Assembly: GCA_026419655.1 (NCBI GenBank)
Contig: JANZZA010000168.1
Location: forward strand, 1 to 10,592
Reading direction: 5' to 3'
Length of the DNA stretch: 10,592 nt
Origin: Armatimonadota bacterium
GTDB taxonomy: Bacteria; Armatimonadota; Zipacnadia; Zipacnadales; FEN-943
How positions within the stretch are numbered: position 1 is the first letter of the stretch; each line of letters opens with the position of its first letter. The notes below the pieces were generated by a model that saw only the letters and a program-made list of their open reading frames with translations, did not search any database and was not told the origin of the DNA. Positions 1 to 5,687 of this stretch are shown here, one piece after another. The position numbers and the translations under genes were made by a program.

Positions 1-2
1 GT

Positions 3-95
3 GATTCCAACGTAGAAGGCCGGGCACACAACGTTATGCAGTTTCGTGGCTTTCTGCAGGCCAACACCGGATTTTGGGAAAATGGCCCGAGGTGA
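3..95 (+). CDS. possible C-terminal tail of an upstream gene (unrecognised)
   Basis: This frame is open from the left edge for 30 codons and stops at TGA 93-95. The other two + frames close almost at once (TAG at 13-15; TGA at 2-4). The encoded tail is rich in aromatic and amide residues (VMQFRGFLQANTGFWENGPR), which reads more like real protein than the arginine/serine-rich out-of-frame translations elsewhere here. I do not recognise the family. Thirty open codons can arise by chance, so this is tentative; the sequence left of the window would decide. Confidence 0.33.
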   Translation, partial: DSNVEGRAHNVMQFRGFLQANTGFWENGPR

Positions 96-206
96 TTCTC
101 CAGGCCTTATTCTTTCCTGCCCGAAACAAAATCCTGACAAAGCCGAATACTGACGCGCGCCCAGCGGTTGAGCCAGCGAACCTTTAACTGTCCGCACGAG
201 CAGCGC

Positions 207-226
207 AAAGGCCGGAAGGTGCCTTT
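207..226 (+). other. hairpin, weak terminator candidate
   Basis: AAAGGC at 207-212 pairs perfectly with GCCTTT at 221-226. A C-GGAA-G tetraloop-like apex lies inside, and the right arm runs into one more T then GC. The T-run is inside the stem rather than after it, so this is a poor intrinsic terminator. CCTTT at 181-185 could compete with 222-226 for AAAGG at 207-211, giving mutually exclusive folds, but no gene immediately downstream gives this meaning. Confidence 0.25.
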
Positions 227-321
227 TGCTGGTGGGACCCAATCGTGATTGTTGCGAAAGCCCGTGCACGCCCAGCTCAGGTGCAGACAGCAGTCGGAGT
301 TGTGCCCCTGACCTCTTACCT

Positions 322-366
322 GCGCTAACTTCTTGGGGTCGCAGATACGGCCCTTGCGTTAGTCGC
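322..366 (+). other. nested stem-loop upstream of mnmA
   Basis: GCGCTAAC (322-329) can pair with GTTAG-T-CGC (358-366) with a single bulged T. Inside it, GGGTC (about 336-340) can pair with GGCCC (about 349-353) through one G-U pair. The nested arrangement is suggestive of a structured RNA, but a GC-rich sequence makes such pairings common. It was found by eye and no folding energy was calculated. Confidence 0.25.
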
Positions 367-558
367 CTGTGCCAAGCTGTCCCCATCTCCCCTTCGCGAA
401 CTTTTCGTACTGCTTCCACATCACACGTCCCTTTAAGAACGAGGGGCAGTGCAGGACGGCAGCTATCACAAGTGCCACACGCGTACAGACGCGCAGGGGC
501 GCAACGCTGTCAGCACCATCGAGCGCGGAGCCTCCACGACACCCGGTACGGCAGGAGT

Positions 559-586
559 TTGACCCATGCACAGCCTCGGTGATACC
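559..586 (+). promoter_or_regulatory. possible sigma70-type promoter for mnmA
   Basis: TTGACC (559-564) matches 5 of 6 bases of the -35 consensus. After a 16-bp spacer, GATACC (581-586) matches 3 of 6 bases of the -10 consensus. A start site 6-8 bases beyond the -10 would fall at about 592-594, only a few bases before the mnmA ATG at 598. That would make the message effectively leaderless, consistent with the lack of a Shine-Dalgarno sequence. It rests on motif match alone. Confidence 0.3.
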
Positions 587-597
587 TTCCCTTCCCC

Positions 598-1656
598 ATG
601 GACAGAGTGGCAGTAGCAATGAGTGGTGGCGTGGATTCGGCAGTCGCTGCGGCCCTGACAATAGGGCAAGGACATGAGGCTATCGGGTTGACGGCTAAGC
701 TTCTGCCGACCGGTTGGGGCGCGGCTCGCGGCTGCTGCGACGTAGACGTGGCCCGCGAGGTGTGTCGCAGGCTGGGCATCGAGTACCACGTGGTGGACCT
801 GTCGGCGGATTTCCTGCGCCATGTGGTCGAATACTTCGTGGCCACGTATGCCAGCGGGCTGACGCCGAATCCCTGTGTGCCATGCAACCGCCTGGTGAAA
901 TTTGGCAGCCTGTTAGAGGCGGCCGCGGCCCTGGGCTGCCGGGTGCTGGTCACCGGTCATTATGTGCGCCGCCAGCGCAGAGACAGCCGCTGGGGCCTGC
1001 GCCGTGCCTGTGACCTTTCCAAAGACCAATCCTACATGCTCCTGAGTCTTTCCCAGCAGCAGCTCCGTCGCGCCTCGTTCCCGCTGGCGGAATTGAGAAA
1101 GCAACAGGTCATCGAAGAGGCACGACGCCGCGGCCTGCCGGTGTTGTTGAGAGAAAGCCAGGACCTTTGCTTCGTGTCGAGCGACTACCGGGATTTCCTG
1201 GCTGAGCGCATCACGGTGCAGCCGGGACCAATCCTTGACACCGAAGGGCGCAAACTGGGCCAGCACCAGGGCCTGCCCTTCTACACCGTGGGCCAGCGCC
1301 GCGGCCTGCGCATCGGCGGCGGCCGGAAGCTCTACGTTTTAGCGCATGACGTCAAGCGCAACGCTCTTATTGTCGGCACTGCCGAACAGCTATGCAGACG
1401 GGAATTCGAGGTTGTGGACGTCAACTGGGTAAGCATCCCACAGCCCGAGCCAGGTACAGCCCTCGCCTGTCGCATAATGGTGCGTTATCGCGGGCGGTTT
1501 CTATCAGGAGAGGTGACAGTCCTGGCCGGCCACCGCTGCCGTGTTAGCGCTGAACCACACACCCAGGCCATTGCGCCCGGGCAATATGCGGCTTTCTACG
1601 ACGACGAGGGGTGGCTTCTGGGCGGTGGACGAATCGCTCTGCCGCCCGTGCCATAG
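598..1656 (+). CDS. mnmA: tRNA-specific 2-thiouridylase MnmA
   Basis: Cytoplasmic enzyme that puts sulfur on C2 of wobble uridine 34 in tRNA-Lys, -Glu and -Gln. It adenylates the base with ATP and accepts persulfide sulfur. Visible motifs: PP-loop SGGVDS (residues 9-14), the CC pair at 46-47, the nucleophile in PCNRLVKFG (Cys96), TGHY (119-122), SKDQSYML (141-148), the second catalytic cysteine in DLCFV (Cys191), and VGQRRGL (231-237) opening the C-terminal half with its beta-barrel-type domain. The length of 352 aa is normal for the family, and both catalytic cysteines are present. The start is forced: an in-frame TGA at 580-582 leaves ATG 598 as the only ATG before the PP-loop strand. The bases before it are pyrimidine-rich with no Shine-Dalgarno. 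nth follows after an 89-bp gap, so the two may be co-transcribed although their functions are unrelated. Confidence 0.97.
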   Translation: MDRVAVAMSGGVDSAVAAALTIGQGHEAIGLTAKLLPTGWGAARGCCDVDVAREVCRRLGIEYHVVDLSADFLRHVVEYFVATYASGLTPNPCVPCNRLVKFGSLLEAAAALGCRVLVTGHYVRRQRRDSRWGLRRACDLSKDQSYMLLSLSQQQLRRASFPLAELRKQQVIEEARRRGLPVLLRESQDLCFVSSDYRDFLAERITVQPGPILDTEGRKLGQHQGLPFYTVGQRRGLRIGGGRKLYVLAHDVKRNALIVGTAEQLCRREFEVVDVNWVSIPQPEPGTALACRIMVRYRGRFLSGEVTVLAGHRCRVSAEPHTQAIAPGQYAAFYDDEGWLLGGGRIALPPVP

Positions 1657-1745
1657 CTGAAGGACCCCTGTGGGTTGAGCAGAACCCTTTGGGGGACGTT
1701 GGCGGCAGGCTGGGCAAGGCGCCAGCGCCGTGGCAGGTGATGGTG

Positions 1746-2453
1746 ATGCCGCGCGAGAGCAAGAAGAGAGCCAAGGAGCGCGCAATAGAGATAATGCGCC
1801 GCCTTCAGCAGGCCCACCCCAGGGCTACAACCGAGCTGCGGTGGAAAACTCCCTTTCAGCTTCTGGTAGCCACGATACTGTCAGCCCAATGTACCGACGA
1901 GCGCGTGAACCGGGTGACGGCAGAACTTTTTAAGCGCTACCGCTCGCCGAAGGATTTTGCGTCTGCTGACCCGGCCGTCCTGGAAGAAGAAATAAAGCCG
2001 ACCGGGTTCTATCGTAACAAAGCGAGGGCCGTAATAGGGGCGGCGAAAATGATTGTCGAAGAGTTTGGCGGGCAGGTGCCGAGAACGATGGAAGAAATGC
2101 TCCGCCTGCCAGGCGTACAGAGGAAAACGGCCAACGTAGTCCTCGGCACAGCTTACGGCCTGCCAACAGGCATCGTGGTTGACACTCACGTGGACCGGGT
2201 TTCAAAGCGGCTTGGATTGGTGCCCGCGGACACAAAGCAGGCGGAGAAAATCGAGCGCCAGCTCATGGACCTCTTCCCGCAAGACCAGTGGATTACCACC
2301 GGCCACGCAATGGTGCTCCATGGCCGCTACGTCTGCACGGCCCGGAACCCCAAATGCGCCGAGTGCATCCTGGAGGATGTGTGCCCTAAGATTGGCGTCG
2401 GCCCTGCTCGGCCTGGCGACGCTCGCAGGCAGCGGAAGACTACCACTTCCTGA
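1746..2453 (+). CDS. nth: endonuclease III (DNA glycosylase/AP lyase)
   Basis: Base-excision repair enzyme that removes oxidised pyrimidines from DNA and cleaves at the abasic site through a lysine Schiff base. From ATG 1746 it is 235 aa, slightly longer than the usual ~210 because of short N- and C-terminal extensions. The helix-hairpin-helix LPGVQRKTANVVL spans residues 121-133 with catalytic Lys127. The catalytic aspartate is Asp146 in VDTHVDR. The [4Fe-4S] loop has C-X6-C-X2-C-X5-C spacing (Cys197, 204, 207, 213), exactly the family pattern. AGGTGA (1735-1740) sits 5 bases before ATG 1746 and favours that start. ATG 1740 is possible. The frame stays open back to 1611, overlapping mnmA, but that extension does not resemble the family. 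The basic C-terminal tail after Cys213 is unremarkable. Confidence 0.96.
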   Translation: MPRESKKRAKERAIEIMRRLQQAHPRATTELRWKTPFQLLVATILSAQCTDERVNRVTAELFKRYRSPKDFASADPAVLEEEIKPTGFYRNKARAVIGAAKMIVEEFGGQVPRTMEEMLRLPGVQRKTANVVLGTAYGLPTGIVVDTHVDRVSKRLGLVPADTKQAEKIERQLMDLFPQDQWITTGHAMVLHGRYVCTARNPKCAECILEDVCPKIGVGPARPGDARRQRKTTTS

Positions 2454-2507
2454 AACCAGGTATGCAGTAAAAGCAGCATGAGAAGATTTAGGAATCGGGT
2501 CCGGGCG

Positions 2508-2544
2508 AGAACCATTTTTCAAGGCCTTCGCCGAGGATGGTTCT
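2508..2544. repeat. inverted repeat between nth and pstS
   Basis: AGAACCAT (2508-2515) and ATGGTTCT (2537-2544) are exact reverse complements, separated by 21 bases that themselves contain the palindrome AAGGCCTT (2521-2528). No T-run follows on the + strand, so it is not a standard terminator. It could be an operator-type site or an RNA hairpin at the end of the nth transcript. Confidence 0.35.
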
Positions 2545-2624
2545 TCGCGGTCCGTTTGCCGCTTGCGAGCTGGGCCAAAACAAATTCCTTACTCAACAGG
2601 AAAAACCCTCTGCGGCGATGTGGG

Positions 2625-2653
2625 TTGTCGCCTCGATGAGGTTCTGAGATAAT
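2625..2653 (+). promoter_or_regulatory. probable sigma70-type promoter for the pst operon
   Basis: TTGTCG (2625-2630) matches 4 of 6 bases of the -35 consensus. An optimal 17-bp spacer separates it from GATAAT (2648-2653), which matches 5 of 6 bases of the -10 consensus. It lies about 90 bp upstream of pstS, the expected place for the operon promoter. The small hairpins overlapping the -35 and spacer could be regulatory. Not tested beyond consensus matching. Confidence 0.45.
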
Positions 2654-2745
2654 CTGGTCGCGCGAGAGGGCGAACAAAAGACTCCCCTCAGGCAGGCAAG
2701 CGGTGTGGCAAGTCGCCGCCTGCCTTTCGCCACATTCCGCACACA

Positions 2746-3669
2746 ATGCAACGGTGCCTGATGGCCAGGTGGAGAGTTACAACGTTTCTCGCCACGGCCG
2801 CCTGTGGTTTGCTGCTGCCCACCTTTGGCTGCGGGCGGCCACGGCCGGGCGAGCAGGTGGTCATCAAGGGCTCGGACACCATGGTCGGACTGGGCCAGCG
2901 GTGGGCTGAGGCCTTTGTTAAGTCGCATCAGCACATTCTCGTCTCTGTCACTGGCGGTGGCTCTGGCACCGGCATCGCTGCGCTCGTAGAAGGCACCTGC
3001 GACATTGCTCAGGCCTCACGTGAGATTAAGAAGGACGAGTTGGAGAAAGCCGTGGCAGCCGGGCGCAGGTGTGTGGAGAGGGTGGTGGCGTGGGACGGAG
3101 TGGCAGTCATCGTCAATCCGGCAAACCCGGTGTCGAAGGTGACGCTAGAGCAGTTGTCTGACCTCTTTCAAGGCAAGATAACCAACTGGCGGGAGCTGGG
3201 CGGCCCCGACGCCCCTGTGGTTCTACTGGCCCGGGAGACCAGCTCTGGTACGCACGCATTCTTTAAGAAGCGAGTACTCCAGCTTGGGGGCAAGCGGAAG
3301 GGTGCCGACTATGCTGCCGCTGCTATCCTGTCCACTTCCAGCCAAACTATCCATGATGAGGTAGCGAGTAATCCCAATGCCATCGGATACGTAGGCTTGG
3401 CCTATATCGAGGAAGACGTAAAGGCTCTAGCGGTGGCCGAGACGCCGGACGGGCCTTTCGTGCCGCCCACGGTCGAGACAGTAATGAACCGCACTTATCC
3501 CATTTCCAGGCCGCTTTATGTGTACGCCGACGGCGAGCCGGAAGGCGCAACAAAGGAGTTTCTTGATTTTGCACTCAGTCCTCTTGGCCAATCTCTCGTG
3601 ACGGACATGGGCTTTGTACCAGTGCCCAAGTACGCGGGCCGACGGGCCGAAGTCTCACGAGCCAAGTAG
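2746..3669 (+). CDS. pstS: phosphate ABC transporter substrate-binding lipoprotein PstS
   Basis: Extracytoplasmic high-affinity phosphate-binding protein of the Pst importer. The N-terminus has a basic segment, a hydrophobic stretch (about 11-24) and then Cys29 followed by a charged, proline-rich linker, suggesting membrane anchoring as a lipoprotein. The lipobox (T-F-G-C) is weak, and Cys20 (T-A-A-C) is an alternative. Ligand motifs of the PstS fold are present: GSDTM (42-46), GGGSGTG (70-76), SR (91-92), WDG (116-118) and RETSSGTHAFF (163-173). The length of 307 aa is normal. Neither ATG 2746 nor ATG 2761 (residue 6) has a clear Shine-Dalgarno, so the start is uncertain by 5 codons. It is the first gene of pstSCAB-phoU, and pstC follows after 81 bp. 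Phosphate-starvation control is expected from family knowledge but not shown by the sequence. Confidence 0.95.
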   Translation: MQRCLMARWRVTTFLATAACGLLLPTFGCGRPRPGEQVVIKGSDTMVGLGQRWAEAFVKSHQHILVSVTGGGSGTGIAALVEGTCDIAQASREIKKDELEKAVAAGRRCVERVVAWDGVAVIVNPANPVSKVTLEQLSDLFQGKITNWRELGGPDAPVVLLARETSSGTHAFFKKRVLQLGGKRKGADYAAAAILSTSSQTIHDEVASNPNAIGYVGLAYIEEDVKALAVAETPDGPFVPPTVETVMNRTYPISRPLYVYADGEPEGATKEFLDFALSPLGQSLVTDMGFVPVPKYAGRRAEVSRAK

Positions 3670-3750
3670 CGCCCATCTCGCCCCCATAGCCCGGCCTGAC
3701 TCAGAAGCACCCAGGGCAAACAGGTTCTTAAGGACACACGACTGACGAGC

Positions 3751-4686
3751 ATGAGTGAGCCGCGTGGACATTTCAGCCTGGCGAGGTATTGGGAAGGCCA
3801 AAAGAGGCGGCGGCGCATGGTGGCCCTCTCGGACGCCACCATGCGCGCCGTCGTTATCTGCGCTGGCTCCCTGGCCATCCTTTTCGTCATCCTGATATTC
3901 GTGTTTCTCTTCGCAGAAGCCACGCCCATCCTTAAGGAACACTCGCTGGCAGATATGTTTTTTGGCCGGGAATGGCGGCCCACGTCCACCCCTGAGCGGT
4001 TTGGGCTGCTGCCCCTGGTAGTCGGTAGCCTCATGCTGACCGTGGCTGCAAGTATCCTGGCGGTGCCCTTGGGACTGGCCGGCGCCATTTATATAGCCGA
4101 GCTGGCCTCACCGCGCGCGCAGGCCGTGCTCAAGCCTTTCGTCGAGCTTCTTGCGGCCGTGCCGTCGGTGGTTTACGGATTCCTGGGGCTGACACTGCTG
4201 GCACCGCTGGTTCGCCAGATTTTTCACCTGCCTACCGGCCTGACCGGTTTCACGGCCTCGATAATACTGGCCTATATGGCGCTGCCGACAATACTTTCTC
4301 TTTGCGACGACGCCATCCGCGCGGTGCCGCAAAGCATCCGGCTGGGCAGTCTGGCTCTTGGCACGACGAAATGGCAGACCATCCGCTACGCCGTGTTGCC
4401 CGCTGCGCGGCCAGGTATCGTGCCCGCCGTCATGTTAGGCATTGGGCGCGTCATCGGGGAAACGATGACGGTGCTCATGGTCGCCGGAATGGCCGGCACG
4501 GTGCCAAAGTCGCTCTTCGAGCCAATGCGCACAATGACGGGTACCATTGCGGCCGAGATGGGCGAAGCGGCCCGCGGCAGCACTCACTTCCATGCGCTTT
4601 TCCTGGTGGGGGCACTGCTTTTCGTAATCACCTTCATCATTAACGCTATCGCCGACATCGCTATCCGCAGGAGGCAGCCGAGGTAA
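3751..4686 (+). CDS. pstC: phosphate ABC transporter permease PstC
   Basis: One of the two integral-membrane subunits forming the phosphate channel. The 311-aa product has a basic cytoplasmic N-terminus (QKRRRR, 17-22), a first membrane helix at about 31-54, and five further hydrophobic segments at about 86-110, 126-150, 164-186, 214-240 and 280-302. The ABC-permease EAA loop that docks on PstB lies at about 186-217 (AVPQSIRLGSLALGTTKW within it). PstC hallmarks include AVPSVVYGFLGL and IGETMTVLM. TAAGGA (3729-3734) is 16 bases before the ATG, rather far for a Shine-Dalgarno. The stop codon overlaps ATG 4686 of a 12-codon mini-ORF (TAATG), and the last codons (AGG AGG CAG) themselves form a Shine-Dalgarno-like AGGAGG. 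Confidence 0.95.
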   Translation: MSEPRGHFSLARYWEGQKRRRRMVALSDATMRAVVICAGSLAILFVILIFVFLFAEATPILKEHSLADMFFGREWRPTSTPERFGLLPLVVGSLMLTVAASILAVPLGLAGAIYIAELASPRAQAVLKPFVELLAAVPSVVYGFLGLTLLAPLVRQIFHLPTGLTGFTASIILAYMALPTILSLCDDAIRAVPQSIRLGSLALGTTKWQTIRYAVLPAARPGIVPAVMLGIGRVIGETMTVLMVAGMAGTVPKSLFEPMRTMTGTIAAEMGEAARGSTHFHALFLVGALLFVITFIINAIADIAIRRRQPR

Positions 4687-4716
4687 TGCTCGCTCCGAGC
4701 AACGGCAGGAGGCAGC
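4667..4716 (+). repeat. 12-bp direct repeat GCAGGAGGCAGC at the pstC-pstA junction
   Basis: GCAGGAGGCAGC occurs at 4667-4678 (inside the last codons of pstC) and again at 4705-4716 (just before pstA), 38 bp apart. Each copy contains AGGAGG. The first lies 11 bases before ATG 4686 and the second 8 bases before GTG 4721. Two identical 12-mers this close are unlikely by chance in a window this size (about 0.03 expected), pointing to a local duplication or selection for two ribosome-binding sites. Confidence 0.6.
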
Positions 4717-4724
4717 TAAAGTGA
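4686..4724 (+). CDS. 12-codon mini-ORF bridging pstC and pstA
   Basis: ATG 4686 overlaps the pstC stop (TAATG), and TGA 4722-4724 overlaps the pstA start (GTGA). The peptide is MLAPSNGRRQLK. Its end (AGG AGG CAG CTA AAG stop) echoes the pstC end (AGG AGG CAG CCG AGG stop). AGGAGG at 4669-4674 is 11 bases upstream, so initiation is plausible. If translated, it would carry terminating ribosomes from pstC straight to pstA. The peptide itself probably has no function. It is too short to be supported by protein statistics, and a fortuitous ORF after a duplication is equally possible. Confidence 0.3.
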   Translation: MLAPSNGRRQLK

Positions 4725-5641
4725 CGGCTGCTGCATCGCCGTCAGGAACGGGCGGAGCAGCGGCGTCTGTCAGGGAGCAGCGCGCGCGGCACATCCGCCG
4801 CCAGCGAGCTGTCGAACGGGCGGCCATCGCGCTGCTGAAGGTCTGCATGGTACTGATTGTCGCGCCCGTGGGGCTAGTGGTTGGCTACTGCCTGTGGAAG
4901 GGCTGGCGAGCCTTGTCGTGGAGCTTTCTCACGAGGCCGCCGGTCAATGGCATGCGCGAGGGCGGCATTTCCACCCCTCTTATCGGAACCTTTTATCTGG
5001 CCATCGGCACGATGCTTCTTTGCTTGCCTCTGGGCGTGCTGGCAGGCATCTACCTGCATGAGTTTGCTCGACCCGGGCCGCTTTTGCGACTCATCCGCCT
5101 GGCTCTTACGAACCTCGCGGGCGTGCCGTCGGTAGTCTACGGCCTTTTCGGCTTGGCGGTTTTTGTCACGACGCTGAAGTTCGACACGTCCCTGGCAGCA
5201 GGCTGTTGCACTCTGGCATTGCTGGCCCTACCAGTGGTCATCACGGCGACTGAGGAAGCTTTGCGGCAGGTGCCACAGGATTTCCGGGCGGCGAGCCTGG
5301 CCCTTGGTGCCACCCGCTGGCAGACGGTACGGCTGATAGTGCTACCCAACGCCCTGCCCGGGATCCTCACCGGCGCCGTCTTGGCCCTCAGCCGCGTGGC
5401 TGGGGAAACGGCACCGATAATGTTTGTGGCCGCGGCTTACTATTTGCCCTTTGTCCCCAAATCGGTCTTTTCGCCCGTGATGGCTTTGCCCTACCATCTT
5501 TATGTGCTTGCGACCCAGGTGCCACGGGTGCCAGCACATGTCACGTGGGGAACGGCCCTGGTGCTGGTAGGACTGGTGCTGGTGTTGAACGCCGGGGCGA
5601 TAGTGGTGCGGCAGCGGCTCTTGAGCCGGCGACGATGGTGA
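4721..5641 (+). CDS. pstA: phosphate ABC transporter permease PstA
   Basis: The second channel subunit of the Pst importer, partner of PstC. 306 aa starting at GTG, with an excellent AGGAGG (4707-4712) 8 bases upstream. The cytoplasmic N-terminus (about 1-32) is alanine-rich then basic. Hydrophobic helices follow at about 33-58, 85-112, 126-150, 156-176, 210-240 and 275-296. PstA-type signatures are present: SFLTRPP then GMREGGISTPLIGT (68-90), LAGVPSVVYGLFGL, and the EAA loop at about 178-209 (QVPQDFRAASLALGATRW within it). The RVAGETAPI stretch near 225-233 is also characteristic. The protein ends in a basic LLSRRRW. The pstB start follows 46 bp after the stop. Confidence 0.95.
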   Translation: MTAAASPSGTGGAAASVREQRARHIRRQRAVERAAIALLKVCMVLIVAPVGLVVGYCLWKGWRALSWSFLTRPPVNGMREGGISTPLIGTFYLAIGTMLLCLPLGVLAGIYLHEFARPGPLLRLIRLALTNLAGVPSVVYGLFGLAVFVTTLKFDTSLAAGCCTLALLALPVVITATEEALRQVPQDFRAASLALGATRWQTVRLIVLPNALPGILTGAVLALSRVAGETAPIMFVAAAYYLPFVPKSVFSPVMALPYHLYVLATQVPRVPAHVTWGTALVLVGLVLVLNAGAIVVRQRLLSRRRW

Positions 5642-5687
5642 GTGGGTGGTTTATCCGCGCCGCAAATGAGCCTGGAAGGTGCAGAGT

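Larger units (their letters stand above)
96..597. other. about 500 bp without a convincing gene; several hairpin-capable stretches
   Basis: The ORFs here, on both strands, give arginine-, serine- and cysteine-rich translations with no family resemblance, so I call none of them. Structures visible by eye on the + strand are: 207-212/221-226 (AAAGGC/GCCTTT around a CGGAAG apex); 240-251 (CAATCGTGATTG); the palindrome CGTGCACG at about 263-270; 277-285/303-311 (an 8-bp stem with one internal mismatch); 322-329/358-366 (GCGCTAAC against GTTAGtCGC, enclosing an inner GGGTC/GGCCC stem); and 480-484/489-493 (CGCGT/ACGCG). I looked for signatures of tRNA, tmRNA, SRP RNA, RNase P RNA and common riboswitches and found none. 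Confidence 0.5.
2454..2745. other. 292-bp intergenic region between nth and pstS
   Basis: No convincing ORF. It holds an imperfect inverted repeat (2508-2544), a short hairpin GGCGA/TCGCC (2614-2618/2628-2632), a second small one CCTC-GAT-GAGG (2631-2641), and a promoter-like element (2625-2653). I see no clear intrinsic terminator for nth and no recognisable tandem PhoB-type box, although the pho box of an unknown lineage may differ from known ones. This is where transcription of the pst operon most likely begins. Confidence 0.5.

Noticed and set aside
174..190. Possible tRNA T-arm (GGTT...AACC)
   Set aside because: There is no GGTTCGA core, no acceptor stem and no anticodon arm at the right distances on either strand.
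213..229. CCGGAAGG segment resembling the SRP RNA tip
   Set aside because: The surrounding bases lack the asymmetric loop and the GGAAGCAG side expected of SRP RNA domain IV.
230..242. 13-bp sequence TGGTGGGACCCAA repeated at 7488-7500
   Set aside because: About three exact 13-bp matches are expected by chance in a window this size when both strands are counted, and the flanks do not match.
226..582. 118-codon + strand ORF upstream of mnmA
   Set aside because: Its translation is rich in Ser, Arg and Cys with no domain, no Shine-Dalgarno and no coding-like composition.
1611..1745. N-terminal extension of nth overlapping the end of mnmA
   Set aside because: The added 45 residues do not resemble the endonuclease III family, and a suitable AGGTGA ribosome-binding site lies just before ATG 1746.
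2508..2544. Intrinsic terminator for nth
   Set aside because: The stem is AT/GC mixed with a 21-base loop and no T-run follows, so it is listed only as an inverted repeat.
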